Virus record (IMG/VR): IMGVR_UViG_3300046804_001013 | Span: 1-43,426 of that record | DNA: 43,426 nucleotides | Source of the DNA: a virus | Strand: one strand, 5' to 3' | Part shown: positions 15,907 through 25,596 of the stretch, piece by piece | Layout: the number at the start of each line of letters is the position of its first letter | Numbering within the stretch: the stretch's first letter is position 1 | Notes under the pieces: model-generated | The model's input: the letters and a program-made list of their open reading frames with translations, nothing else | Databases searched by the model: none | Told to the model about the DNA's origin: nothing | Translations under genes and position numbers: made by a program

Positions 15907-17498
15907 TGCAGGTCGATCTTAAAAAAATATCATCCTTAATAAGCGATCAATTTCCTGCCTTCTATCAAGAAGAAGGTGAGAATTTTATTCAATTTGTTAA
16001 AGCTTATTATGAATGGATGGAAGAACAAGGACCCATATTTAAGTCTAGAAGTCTTCTAGAATATGCAGATATCGATGAAGTTAGTGATGAGTATATCGAT
16101 CACTTTCTAGCAAAATATATGTATGGTGTTCCTAAAAAGCTTTTAATGGATAAAGCTCTTTTAGAAAAGCATATCCTTGATGTTTATAGATCAAAAGGTT
16201 CTGTTGAAGGTTTAAAACTTCTCTTTAGATTGCTTTACGATCTAGAAGTTAAACTTTTTGTACCACAAGAAGATATGTTGAGAGCGTCTGATGGTTCTTG
16301 GCAGAGAAAACAGTATATAGAAATAGAAGAAAGAGATATTAACTATCTCTATAATAAAAAATATATCACTGGTTCTACATCAGGTGCAACTGCATTTGTA
16401 ACATCTTCTGTACAAGTATACACAGGTAATCAAGTTGCCCATCTTCTCTATATTATTGATTTAATTCCTGGTCCTACCGGTTCATCTTTTGTTTTAGGTG
16501 AATATTTAGTTTGTGATGGTGTTGATATCAATCAAGCATCTCAAATTAAAGGTTCTGCAAGTGGTGCATCAGTAACATTATCATCAGAAAATCATACTGC
16601 TGGTGACGTATTAGAAGCAAATAGCACATCAGGTGAAGGTATAATCTTTAATGTTAGCACTATTAAAGATAAAGCATTAACTGAAGGTTATATTACTTTT
16701 AAAATTAAAAATGGTGGATACGGTTACGCCGTAAACTCTAACATTAATATAAGTTACGGTACTGCATCTAAAGGTGCTGGTGCTAGCTTTTTAATTAAAG
16801 AGCTTTCAAACACTATAATATTTAATTACAATACAAACGGTATTGCTTCTGAAGCTAATACACTTATTAGTGCAACATCATATGGTGCTAATTTAAAATC
16901 TGCCAACGCTAGTTCAACAGTAAATAATGCATTATCATTTGCAAATCTTACAATTGGTTCTATTAAATCATTAACAGCTGTAACATCAGGAGATCATAAC
17001 TATAATGGTTCTCTAGATGTTAGAGTAACTGAACCAAGAGTTTTAGGTTACAATTTCGTTGATGAGAATGGTAACTTATGGGGTAATAATGCAGTAATAT
17101 CAGGAACACTTACTGCTGGTAACGGTATTATCGATACAGTTGAATTGGAAGCATCCGGTTATGGGTTTAACACAGAAGGTGAAAAAGTAGTATTCTATAA
17201 TACTTCTAATACAACGCTATCAGCAGAACTTACACTCACAGTAGGTGCTATAGGTAAAGAATCTGGTGAATGGGTTGATACTAGTAGTTTCCTTAATGCA
17301 GACAAGTATATACAAGATAGTGACTATTATCAAGAATATTCTTATGAGATTCAACTAGAAAAATCTCTCGATAAATACATTAGTGTTTTAAAACAAATCT
17401 TCCACCCAGTAGGAAACAGAGTATTTGGTAAGCCCACTATTATAGATAGTAAAAAACTAAATCATGATATTCTAATAGAGACATTAACGGTCACATAA
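15906..17498 (+). CDS. gp7-like baseplate wedge protein
   Basis: The 530-residue protein has an N-terminal domain similar to the gpI/gp7 class (LISDQFPAFYQEEGENFIQF, VKAYYEWMEEQG, HILDVYRSKGSVEGLKLLFR, LLYDLEVKLFVPQEDMLRAS). The middle, about 145-440, is made of Gly/Ser-rich beta repeats (SGATAFVTSSVQVY, KNGGYGYAVNSNINISYG), and the C-terminus (YYQEYSYEIQLEKSLDKYIS with VLKQIFHPVGNRVFG) is a motif common in marine T4-like wedge proteins. T4 gp7 is about 1032 residues, so this is a compact form. Position between gp6 and gp8 supports the role. Sequence identity with T4 gp7 outside the N-terminal domain is not evident. Confidence 0.75.
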   Translation: MQVDLKKISSLISDQFPAFYQEEGENFIQFVKAYYEWMEEQGPIFKSRSLLEYADIDEVSDEYIDHFLAKYMYGVPKKLLMDKALLEKHILDVYRSKGSVEGLKLLFRLLYDLEVKLFVPQEDMLRASDGSWQRKQYIEIEERDINYLYNKKYITGSTSGATAFVTSSVQVYTGNQVAHLLYIIDLIPGPTGSSFVLGEYLVCDGVDINQASQIKGSASGASVTLSSENHTAGDVLEANSTSGEGIIFNVSTIKDKALTEGYITFKIKNGGYGYAVNSNINISYGTASKGAGASFLIKELSNTIIFNYNTNGIASEANTLISATSYGANLKSANASSTVNNALSFANLTIGSIKSLTAVTSGDHNYNGSLDVRVTEPRVLGYNFVDENGNLWGNNAVISGTLTAGNGIIDTVELEASGYGFNTEGEKVVFYNTSNTTLSAELTLTVGAIGKESGEWVDTSSFLNADKYIQDSDYYQEYSYEIQLEKSLDKYISVLKQIFHPVGNRVFGKPTIIDSKKLNHDILIETLTVT

Positions 17499-18994
17499 TG
17501 ACAGGCATTTTTAATCAAAATCTTAAAAATAAGTTCGTTGAAAATTTTAAGGAGAGTGTTGGTAACACTGCTTCTAATTATTATATTGCATTTGGTAAAT
17601 TTTTCAACTGGGATGATGATGCAATTCCACCTACACCAAATTCATCAGTGCAAACATCTCATTACGATGTAAATAAAGAGATTATTTTTGGTAAGAGATT
17701 ATACCCTGAAGATATTGCTTATATTGTCAAAAAGATAACATGGACTTCTGGTACAGTTTATGATGAATATACCCATACTGATCCTAATCTTTTCAGTAAG
17801 CAATTCTATGTTATAAACAGTTTAGGTCGTGTTTATAAATGCCTCTCAAATAATTATGGTGCTGAATCCACAGTAGAACCTAACTTAACTATATCAAGAG
17901 GTGATTTTAATACTGCTGATGGTTATAAATGGAAGTATCTTTATACTGTTAATAGTATTAATAATAAACTGTTTACTACTGATGATTATATTCCTGTAGT
18001 ACCTGATCAAACAGTTGTTGCATCTGCTGAAGACGGTGCAATTCACGTTGTTACAGTAGATACTGTTGGTAATAATTATATTTCAAGTAACGGATCTATT
18101 GATAGTACTATCAGTACCACTCTATTTAAAATATCTAACACAGGCGCATCTTCTATAAGCGGTGCACATACTGCATCGTATTTCTACATATATGCAGGGA
18201 GCGGTTCAGGTGCGTTAACAACAATTTCAGATTATGTTGTCAACAATACAGGTAAGTATGTATACACTACATCAGCTATTTTTGATACAGATAGTACATC
18301 ACTCTATAAAATAGGACCTCAGATACTATTTGATGGAGATGGGTTTGGTGCCTCTGCTATTTCTAATGTAGATGCTAATGGTAGTATTGATACTATTACA
18401 GTGATTAGTAGAGGAAGAAACTACACATACGCTAATGTGTCAGTTGTTTCTAATTCTTATTTTGGTTCTAATGCTACTGCTCATACTATCATATCACCAA
18501 AAGGTGGTCATGGATCTGATCCAGCTGCAGAATTAGGATGTGATATACTTGGTATGTCAGTAAGTACCAATTTATTAGATAACTTTCCTGAATGGGCATA
18601 TTATAGACAGATTTCACTCATATACAATCCGATTGCATCTGCTAATTTAACAAATTACCAAGACACAACATTTAATCAAATGTTAAACTTTGGTGTATTA
18701 TCTGCACCTACTCTTCTCAACGAAGGTGAGATAGTACAAGGGTTTAATAGTCAGGCTACCGCTACTGTAGCATATATGAATACAACAAGCATTTACGTTC
18801 TCGGTGACGTAGGACAATTCCAACCATATGAAACATTAACATCACTTTCATCTGGTAAAACTGTTGTAATTTCCACAATAAATAATAAAGATCTTAAACC
18901 ATATTCTTCTGAAGTGTTCTATTTTAGAAATATTGAACCAATTAGTAGAGAAGGTGTGAGATCAGAAGATGTAAAGTTATATTTTAATTTTTAA
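17498..18994 (+). CDS. 8: gp8-like baseplate wedge protein
   Basis: The 498-residue protein starts with FNQNLKNKFVENFKESVGN and shows NYYIAFGKFFNWDDDAIPP, YDVNKEIIFGKRLYPEDIAY and RVYKCLSNNYGAESTVEPNL followed by GYKWKYLYTVN, the T4 gp8 family signature. T4 gp8 is 334 residues and forms wedge dimers; the extra length lies in the C-terminal half, which is rich in Gly/Asn beta repeats. It is the last member of the 25-6-7-8 block and overlaps its upstream neighbour by TAATG. A 9-base gap with AGGGA precedes the next gene. Confidence 0.92.
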   Translation: MTGIFNQNLKNKFVENFKESVGNTASNYYIAFGKFFNWDDDAIPPTPNSSVQTSHYDVNKEIIFGKRLYPEDIAYIVKKITWTSGTVYDEYTHTDPNLFSKQFYVINSLGRVYKCLSNNYGAESTVEPNLTISRGDFNTADGYKWKYLYTVNSINNKLFTTDDYIPVVPDQTVVASAEDGAIHVVTVDTVGNNYISSNGSIDSTISTTLFKISNTGASSISGAHTASYFYIYAGSGSGALTTISDYVVNNTGKYVYTTSAIFDTDSTSLYKIGPQILFDGDGFGASAISNVDANGSIDTITVISRGRNYTYANVSVVSNSYFGSNATAHTIISPKGGHGSDPAAELGCDILGMSVSTNLLDNFPEWAYYRQISLIYNPIASANLTNYQDTTFNQMLNFGVLSAPTLLNEGEIVQGFNSQATATVAYMNTTSIYVLGDVGQFQPYETLTSLSSGKTVVISTINNKDLKPYSSEVFYFRNIEPISREGVRSEDVKLYFNF

Positions 18995-19003
18995 GGGATA
19001 AAG

Positions 19004-22000
19004 ATGGCTGAGTTACAGACCAATTTTAACGTTGCTCCATTTTATGATGATTATGATGAAGACAAAATGTATTACCGCATTTTGTTCCGACCATCTACTG
19101 CGGTTCAAGCACGCGAATTAACTCAGCTCCAGACTATGATGCAGAAGCAAATCTCACGATTTGGTGCTAGCATCTATAAAGACGGTTCAGTTGTTGAAGG
19201 TTGTAATTTTACTCAGTATCCAGGACTTGCGCAAGTTAAATTTAAAGATAGTAACACATCAACTATAGATTTTACAGTTCTTACTAGAGATATTACTGAC
19301 GTAGCAAATACATCTTCTCATCTTTCTCAATCTCATCTCTTAGTTTCTAATACTTACGGTACAAGAGCAGCTATCTTCGAAGCATTTACTGGTGCTGAAT
19401 CAGCAGTAAATCGTGGAAGTAAAGATACTAATAGAGCATACGTAATATACCTCTATTCTGGTAATAATGCTGGTGTTCAAGTAGACAACTTTGTATCAGG
19501 TGAACAAATAGACGTTTATTTACCAACTCAAGATAAACTTGACACTCTAGATCCTAATAAAAAAATAGGTGTATCATACGTATTAACATCAAATAGTACA
19601 GTTAATGCTTTAGGTACAGGTTTTGGTTTACATGTTGGTCAAGGTATTATATACCAAAAAGGTTTCTTCTTAAAAGCAAATGCTGGTAACTTTGTTATTA
19701 AAGAACACACATCAAATGCAGTTGGTATTAAAGTAGGCTATAATACTCAGGAATATATTGTAAAACCTTCAGAAGATCCTTCTCTTTATGATAACTCTAT
19801 TGGATCACCAAACTACAATGCACCTGGTGCATATAGATTAAAACTAGTACCTACATTAGTAGCATATGATTCAACAAATACTGATATTACTATACCTAAA
19901 GATTTCTTACCTGTAGTTGATTTTAGTGGTGGTTTAGGTACTGCAGTAACAGTTCAAGAAGATCCATTCTACAGTACAATTGGTGACATTATTGCTAAGA
20001 GAACAAAAGAAGAGTCAGGTGATTATATCGTTAAGCCTTTTCAAATTAACGTAGAACCATCTTCTAACTCGCAAACAATGTATTATTCTATATCACCTGG
20101 TATTGCATATGTTGATGGTTATAGAGTAGAATTTAAATCACCTAGACGAATTGAAATTAATAGAGGTATTACTTCTAGTTATATTGCAAGTGAAAGACTA
20201 ACAGTTAACTATGGTAACTATGTAAAAATTAGAGATACAGCAGGTATTTTTGATATAGGTGGTTTACAATCAGTTTCTATCTATAATGCTAACCAGTATG
20301 CTATTTCTAGAAACATTGCTATTTCAGCTCCAGTTGGCACTCTTGTAGGTAATGCTACTGTTAGAGCAATTAAATATAATTCAGGTTCTAAAGGTACCCC
20401 TAACGCTGAGTATCTTCTATATCTTACTAATATTAATATGGCACCAGGATATAGTTTTGCATCAAATGCAAAAAGTATCTATGTGAACGGTACTTACGGT
20501 AAAGTGTTTGCTGATATTGCAACAGATCCATTCTCTGGATATTCTATGCTTTACGGTACAGATACAACATCTAAGTCACTTATATTCTATACAGGTTTAG
20601 ATGGTGTAAAGAGACTTACAAGTAATACAGGTGTAAACAATACAAGTTATATCTACAGAACAACAACTGATCCTGTAAACGTAGTTCGTTCAGGTGGTAA
20701 ATTTACTGCTTCATTTACAGCAGCAGGTGATGAATACAACTTTGGTGCATGTACCGGTATTTCAGATTCACTTTCTAGTACTATTCAATTATATTTTAAT
20801 ACAGATATGACAGCCAACATTTATACAGCTGCTTATTCTGCAGGATCTACTGCAGGTGTTGCTAACCTCACTCACAGTAATATAACATGTACTGCAGTTA
20901 CCGGTGGTACAGGTAGTTTTATCACAAACTATGGTGTATCAGGACAAACATTAAGAGTGGGTGATAGTGTTAAAGCATCTTATACTATTGGTGCTACTCC
21001 TACTGTTTCCTATCATACAATCACTTCAATATTCTCTGCAAACGGTATTACAGTTACACCTACACTAGGTGGTTCAGTAACTGCAGGTTCTATCTTCTTG
21101 AATAGATTCTTTAAAACAGGTGAGGCAATTGACTTTGATGGTGGTGGTAATACTATTGCATTTACTACATCAGCTGGTCTAGTTACAGGTATGACAGCTA
21201 CTGTATCTGTAGATCCAGAAGCAACCGGTACGTTTACTGTTCGTGCACAAATACCACAAGTTAAGAAAACTGCACAACCTATACAAAAAGTAGTATCAAA
21301 AGACAGATATATTGCTATTAACGTTGAAAGCCATCCTACAGGTACTGCAGGTCCTTGGTCATTAGGTATACCAGATGTTTATAAAGTTGAAGCAATATAT
21401 TTGGGTGCAGGTTTTGCAAATACAAATCCTGATAGAAAAGATTGGTTTACTTTTGATAATGGACAGAAAGACAATTATTACGGGTTAGCATCTATTTCAA
21501 TTAACCCGCAATATAAATCTGCTATCACAACTTCTACTAGATTATTAGCTAGAGTAAGTCACTTTACTCCAAATATTTCTTCTTCAAAAGCAACATTCTT
21601 CTCAGTAGATTCTTATTCTATTGATGATGCAAATACTGCAAACACAAATGCAATAGTTACTGCGCAAATTCCAGTCTATAAAGATATATCAGGTAACATT
21701 TATGATTTAAGAAATCATATAGATTTTAGACCGGTTATGAGTAATACAGCTGTAAGTACAACTTCAGCAGCATGGCCTAACTACTCAGTTAATCCTGCTA
21801 ACTCATCATTGAGATTCTATTCAGCAACAGGTGCTAACTATGCAATAGAACCTGATAGTAACTTTACGTATAATATTGAATACTACTTACCAAGAGTCGA
21901 CTCTCTTATAATTAATAAAGATAGCAGGTTAGATGTTAAATCTAGTGTGCCTTCATTTAATCCTAAAGCACCTATAATAAATAATACAGGTTTAAAGATA

Positions 22001-22054
22001 GCTGACATTTACGTAACACCCTATCCATCATTAACATTTTCAGAAGCAGAATAA
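19004..22054 (+). CDS. DUF4815-type structural protein, N-terminal part
   Basis: The 1016-residue protein begins LQTNFNVAPFYDDYDEDKMY then YRILFRPSTAVQARELTQLQ, the N-terminal signature of DUF4815 phage structural proteins. It is rich in beta strands. Later blocks SISPGIAYVDGYRVEF and DISGNIYDLRNHIDFRPVMS, and the end region YNIEYYLPRVDSLIINKD, are also typical. In homologs I recall, the chain continues without a break into a segment like the one at the start of the next ORF. Here it stops at a single TAA (22052-22054) and the next ATG is in the same frame two codons later. It probably forms peripheral baseplate or fibre-attachment structure, in place of T4 gp9-gp12. AGGGAT gives a good ribosome site. 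Confidence 0.85.
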   Translation: MAELQTNFNVAPFYDDYDEDKMYYRILFRPSTAVQARELTQLQTMMQKQISRFGASIYKDGSVVEGCNFTQYPGLAQVKFKDSNTSTIDFTVLTRDITDVANTSSHLSQSHLLVSNTYGTRAAIFEAFTGAESAVNRGSKDTNRAYVIYLYSGNNAGVQVDNFVSGEQIDVYLPTQDKLDTLDPNKKIGVSYVLTSNSTVNALGTGFGLHVGQGIIYQKGFFLKANAGNFVIKEHTSNAVGIKVGYNTQEYIVKPSEDPSLYDNSIGSPNYNAPGAYRLKLVPTLVAYDSTNTDITIPKDFLPVVDFSGGLGTAVTVQEDPFYSTIGDIIAKRTKEESGDYIVKPFQINVEPSSNSQTMYYSISPGIAYVDGYRVEFKSPRRIEINRGITSSYIASERLTVNYGNYVKIRDTAGIFDIGGLQSVSIYNANQYAISRNIAISAPVGTLVGNATVRAIKYNSGSKGTPNAEYLLYLTNINMAPGYSFASNAKSIYVNGTYGKVFADIATDPFSGYSMLYGTDTTSKSLIFYTGLDGVKRLTSNTGVNNTSYIYRTTTDPVNVVRSGGKFTASFTAAGDEYNFGACTGISDSLSSTIQLYFNTDMTANIYTAAYSAGSTAGVANLTHSNITCTAVTGGTGSFITNYGVSGQTLRVGDSVKASYTIGATPTVSYHTITSIFSANGITVTPTLGGSVTAGSIFLNRFFKTGEAIDFDGGGNTIAFTTSAGLVTGMTATVSVDPEATGTFTVRAQIPQVKKTAQPIQKVVSKDRYIAINVESHPTGTAGPWSLGIPDVYKVEAIYLGAGFANTNPDRKDWFTFDNGQKDNYYGLASISINPQYKSAITTSTRLLARVSHFTPNISSSKATFFSVDSYSIDDANTANTNAIVTAQIPVYKDISGNIYDLRNHIDFRPVMSNTAVSTTSAAWPNYSVNPANSSLRFYSATGANYAIEPDSNFTYNIEYYLPRVDSLIINKDSRLDVKSSVPSFNPKAPIINNTGLKIADIYVTPYPSLTFSEAE

Positions 22055-22057
22055 AAT

Positions 22058-23863
22058 ATGGGTTATAAAAGACAAGATCTCGCAGTAAGAGTAGATATTC
22101 AAACTGCTAAAGGCTATACAATGAAAGAAATCTCTGCTCTTGAGCAGAGAATTAAAAATCTTGAATACTATACAGTTCTTAATGCACTAGCATTAGATAC
22201 AAAGACCCTTTCTATTCGTGATGCAAATAATAATATTGAACGTTTTAAAAACGGTATATTTGCAGACCCATTTAATGATGATACTATTGCAAGATCTAAC
22301 GATGTAGAATTCAATATGGCAATTAGTTCTTCTAAGTCTATTGCCCGTCCTAATTATACAGAAACGTTTAATGATTTTGAAGTAGATACAACTACTAGTT
22401 CAAACTATAAAATTAATACACGCCTGGCTATGCTTAATTATGAGCATATATTACTAGGTGGTAACCCTTATGCTACTACATATAGAAATTGTGCTGAAAC
22501 TTTCTTTAGTTTTAGAGGTTCAGTTTCTATATTTCCTAGCTATGATGGTACTAATGTTAACACACAAGCTGCACCTCAGGTAATGAAAGTAGATATGGCA
22601 TCTGCTTTCCAGGATGCTGCTGCTAACGGTGCATTTAAAGATATTGACACTACATATAGTGCTCCTAAAATTACAAAAGAAGAAGGTAGAACTAATTACT
22701 GGGCAATGGATGCAAAACAAACCATTACAGATATTAAAGTTTCTGCTCAATCTTCTACACAAGATTTAGGTAATTTTATAAAAGATGTTTCTATGCTTCC
22801 TTATATGAGAGGAAGAAAATTGGGTATTATTGGAAGAAATTTAAAACCAAATACTATATTATATCCATTTTTTGATAAAAAATCTGTATCTGCATATTGT
22901 GCTCCAGGTAAAATAGATTCAAGTTTCTTAACTGTAAGTGGAGCAGTTGACACAGATAAGTTTAAAACTTATACTGGCGATCCTAGCGATGTATTTACCA
23001 ATAATGGTGCATTAAATAGTACTTTAAAAACAGATTCAAAAGGTAATATTATAGTAATTTTTTATTTACCAGAAAATACTTTTAGAGCTGGTGAAAGAAT
23101 ATTTACTTTAGCTAATGTTAGCGATCTTGCTGATACTGGTGGTATATTAACATCCGGTGAAGGTGTGTATACATCTCAAGGTCTCTCTACAACCTCGCAA
23201 AATCTTAAATTTGAAGTAATTGAACCTCAATTTACACCTAGTACAACTACTAAAGACATTGATCCTCTTACTTGGACTACTGTTGATCCTCCACCCCCAC
23301 CGTCTCCTAATCAGCCTTCTCCGGAAAGATGCTGCTTTGATCCAGAAGCTAAAGTTACTATGGCAGATGGTACATTAAAGAAAATTTGTGAAATTATACC
23401 AGGAGATAAAGTAAGAACTAATAATGATAATCTTCTTTACAATAATGTTATTGGTATAGAATCACCAGCTATTGGTAATAGATTAATGTATTCGTTTAAT
23501 GATAATTGGGCTTTCGTATCTGAAGAACATCCAATAATGACTGATCAAGGTTGGGGTGCTTTTAACCCTGATAGCTGGGCAGTAGAGGATGAATTTAAAG
23601 GTAAATTAGTCAAGATTGATATTGGTACTAGAGTTTTAAAACTAGAAGGTGGTTATGAAACTGTAGAAACTATAAACACACAAGAAAAACCAGAAGATTA
23701 TATTATTTACAATCTTATGTTAGATGGTGATAACACCTTTGTAGTAGAAGGTTATATAGTTCATAATAAGAGTGGAGATGGATGGCAACCTCCTTCAAAT
23801 CCAGGTTGTTCAGCTCCTAGCAATTACAGTCCACCAAAAGATTGTTCTGGTTTATTAGGTTAA
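22058..23863 (+). CDS. DUF4815-type structural protein, middle part, with C-terminal Hint domain
   Basis: Residues 1-410 continue the DUF4815 chain (VRVDIQTAKGYTMKEISALE, QRIKNLEYYTVLNALALDTK, GRKLGIIGRNLKPNTILYPF, IVIFYLPENTFRAGERIF). A proline-rich linker (VDPPPPPSPNQPSPER) leads to a Hint/intein-like domain: Cys426 opens CFDPEAKVTMADGTLKKI, EIIPGDKV follows, SEEHPIMTDQGWGAF carries His491, and NTFVVEGYIVHNKSG ends the domain at His569-Asn570. A 31-residue tail with two Cys follows. Residue +1 is Lys, not Cys/Ser/Thr, so cleavage or ligation is more likely than classical splicing. It shares the reading frame of the preceding ORF, separated by one TAA, and only weak AGAAG precedes its ATG. 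It ends with TAA TAA TAG. Confidence 0.85.
   Translation: MGYKRQDLAVRVDIQTAKGYTMKEISALEQRIKNLEYYTVLNALALDTKTLSIRDANNNIERFKNGIFADPFNDDTIARSNDVEFNMAISSSKSIARPNYTETFNDFEVDTTTSSNYKINTRLAMLNYEHILLGGNPYATTYRNCAETFFSFRGSVSIFPSYDGTNVNTQAAPQVMKVDMASAFQDAAANGAFKDIDTTYSAPKITKEEGRTNYWAMDAKQTITDIKVSAQSSTQDLGNFIKDVSMLPYMRGRKLGIIGRNLKPNTILYPFFDKKSVSAYCAPGKIDSSFLTVSGAVDTDKFKTYTGDPSDVFTNNGALNSTLKTDSKGNIIVIFYLPENTFRAGERIFTLANVSDLADTGGILTSGEGVYTSQGLSTTSQNLKFEVIEPQFTPSTTTKDIDPLTWTTVDPPPPPSPNQPSPERCCFDPEAKVTMADGTLKKICEIIPGDKVRTNNDNLLYNNVIGIESPAIGNRLMYSFNDNWAFVSEEHPIMTDQGWGAFNPDSWAVEDEFKGKLVKIDIGTRVLKLEGGYETVETINTQEKPEDYIIYNLMLDGDNTFVVEGYIVHNKSGDGWQPPSNPGCSAPSNYSPPKDCSGLLG
23333..23767 (+). other. Hint (bacterial intein-like) autoprocessing domain
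   Basis: Residues Cys426 to Asn570 of the middle DUF4815 protein, 145 residues, match the Hint layout: N-terminal Cys followed by Phe, a TMADG turn, the GDKV block, a His-containing EEHPIMT block, and a C-terminal FVVEGYIVHN. The first Cys (Cys425) immediately before Cys426 makes the exact scissile residue ambiguous. Size fits bacterial intein-like domains without a homing endonuclease. Confidence 0.82.
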
Positions 23864-23881
23864 TAATAGGAAATAATATAA

Positions 23882-25588
23882 ATGGCGTTAGAAAGTTCAA
23901 ACCCAATTGCTCAATCTTTTACAGTAAAGACTGCCTCTACTGAAGGGTTACCTGGCGTCTATTTAACTAAAATTGGCGTATATTTTAAAAGCAAAAGCAG
24001 TACCGCTGGTGCATATCTAGCAGTAGTTGAGTGTAACAATGGTGTTCCAAACACAGCTAGAAGAGTAGGATCTGCTTTTAAAATATCTTCAGATATTCTA
24101 ATAAGTGACGATTCATCTGCTGAAACACAATTTGAATTTGATGTACCTTTAATGCTGCAGACTGATAAAGAGTATGCATTTTATGTTTATCCTGAATTTA
24201 CTAACACTGATTATGAAATGTGGGTATCAGAAGTAGGTGGAGTAGATAAAGTTACCGGTCAGTCTATTACACAACAAGCATATTCTGGTGTTCTTTATAT
24301 CTCTTCTAATGGTACTACATGGAATGCAGTACAAACTCAAGATATGAAATTTAATCTTTATGTAGCACAATTTCCAATAAGTGATGGTACTATTGTCTTT
24401 AGAAATGCAAAAACAGATTTTATTACATTAGATTTAACATCTGCATCTGGTGGTATATACAGAAAGAGTGCAAGCAACCCTATTCAAGTAGGAGATATAG
24501 TTTATGCAGCAAATGCTACCAGCTTATCTTCTATTCTTACAACAAATAACTCAATATACCCTGTAGGTTATGTAAAGTATATAAACGAAGTAACTGGTAC
24601 ACTTTATATTGGTAGATCAAATGGTTGGTTTAGCAATACTACATATAGAAATATAAGATTCTATAGAACTCCTGATTATTCTAATACATCTTATATTACT
24701 AGTACGTATTTAATTGCAAATGCTATTATACAAACAGTTGATGATATTCCTTACAATGCTGTTGTTCCAAAATATAAAATTACTGAACCATCAGGAACTT
24801 ACATTGAAACTAGCTATTATGGTACTAGTAATACAACATATACTAGTCCATCTACAAAAGATACACTTGCAACCAACCCACATGTAGAAGATCTCTATGA
24901 ATTTAGAGATTATGAGCGTGTGATTCGTAGCTATTCTAATGAAAGAGCAGCAGGTAGTTACGGAACTAAAGGAACTTCAACATATCAGGTACGCCTACTC
25001 ACTAATAGTAGATTCTTATCACCTGTAATTGATTTGTACACTAAGTCGTTTGATTATATTAAGAACGTTATTAATAATGACGATACAAATGAGTATACCA
25101 GATATGGTAGTGGCAAATCTAAATATATTTCTAAGACTGTTGTTTTAGATACTGTAGCAGAAGATATTAGAATATATGTAACTGGTTACCGTCCTGTTGG
25201 TACTAATATTAAAGTATATGTTAAAGCACTCAATTCACAAGTAGACGCTACTTTATTTGATAGCAGACCATGGACTGAATTAGAATATCTTAATAACGGG
25301 TCTGCTCTATACAGTTCACCTAGAGATTATGAAGATTATAAAGAATATGTTTTTGGTGTATCACAATCAACTGCAAGACCAACATCACCAGTAAACACTA
25401 TTGCTTATCAAGATCCTATTGGTGATTCTCCTAACGGTATTCCACCTGGTATTTTAACATACTATAGTGAAGATGGTGTTCAGTATAGAGGTTTTGATAT
25501 GTTCTCTATCAAGATTCTTCTTATGTCATCTGACGGTGTAAACTATCCATCTATGAGAGACGTAAGAGCTGTGGCTCTGCAGATGTGA
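23882..25588 (+). CDS. DUF4815-associated structural protein, C-terminal part
   Basis: The 568-residue protein begins ESSNPIAQSFTVKTASTEGL then PGVYLTKIGVYFKSKSSTAG. This resembles the part of large marine phage structural proteins that follows a PLAQTF motif, with FEFDVPLMLQTDKEYAFYVY, YEMWVSEVGG and TWNAVQTQDMKFNLYVAQF in the same order. The C-terminal half includes RVIRSYSNERAAGSYG and VNYPSMRDVRAVALQM. It is in the same frame as the two preceding ORFs, but four stop codons stand between 23861 and 23881, and AGGA at about 23867-23871 gives its own ribosome site. It is best seen as the third piece of a protein that is one chain in related phages. Confidence 0.75.
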   Translation: MALESSNPIAQSFTVKTASTEGLPGVYLTKIGVYFKSKSSTAGAYLAVVECNNGVPNTARRVGSAFKISSDILISDDSSAETQFEFDVPLMLQTDKEYAFYVYPEFTNTDYEMWVSEVGGVDKVTGQSITQQAYSGVLYISSNGTTWNAVQTQDMKFNLYVAQFPISDGTIVFRNAKTDFITLDLTSASGGIYRKSASNPIQVGDIVYAANATSLSSILTTNNSIYPVGYVKYINEVTGTLYIGRSNGWFSNTTYRNIRFYRTPDYSNTSYITSTYLIANAIIQTVDDIPYNAVVPKYKITEPSGTYIETSYYGTSNTTYTSPSTKDTLATNPHVEDLYEFRDYERVIRSYSNERAAGSYGTKGTSTYQVRLLTNSRFLSPVIDLYTKSFDYIKNVINNDDTNEYTRYGSGKSKYISKTVVLDTVAEDIRIYVTGYRPVGTNIKVYVKALNSQVDATLFDSRPWTELEYLNNGSALYSSPRDYEDYKEYVFGVSQSTARPTSPVNTIAYQDPIGDSPNGIPPGILTYYSEDGVQYRGFDMFSIKILLMSSDGVNYPSMRDVRAVALQM

Positions 25589-25596
25589 GTTAATTT

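Noticed and set aside
22052-22054. Reassignment of TAA as a sense codon
   Set aside because: Many genes here end in TAA with TAATG overlaps into well supported starts, so TAA works as a stop in general.
23333-23770. A classical splicing intein
   Set aside because: There is no homing endonuclease, the residue after the His-Asn is Lys, and only 31 residues follow; cleavage is more likely than splicing.
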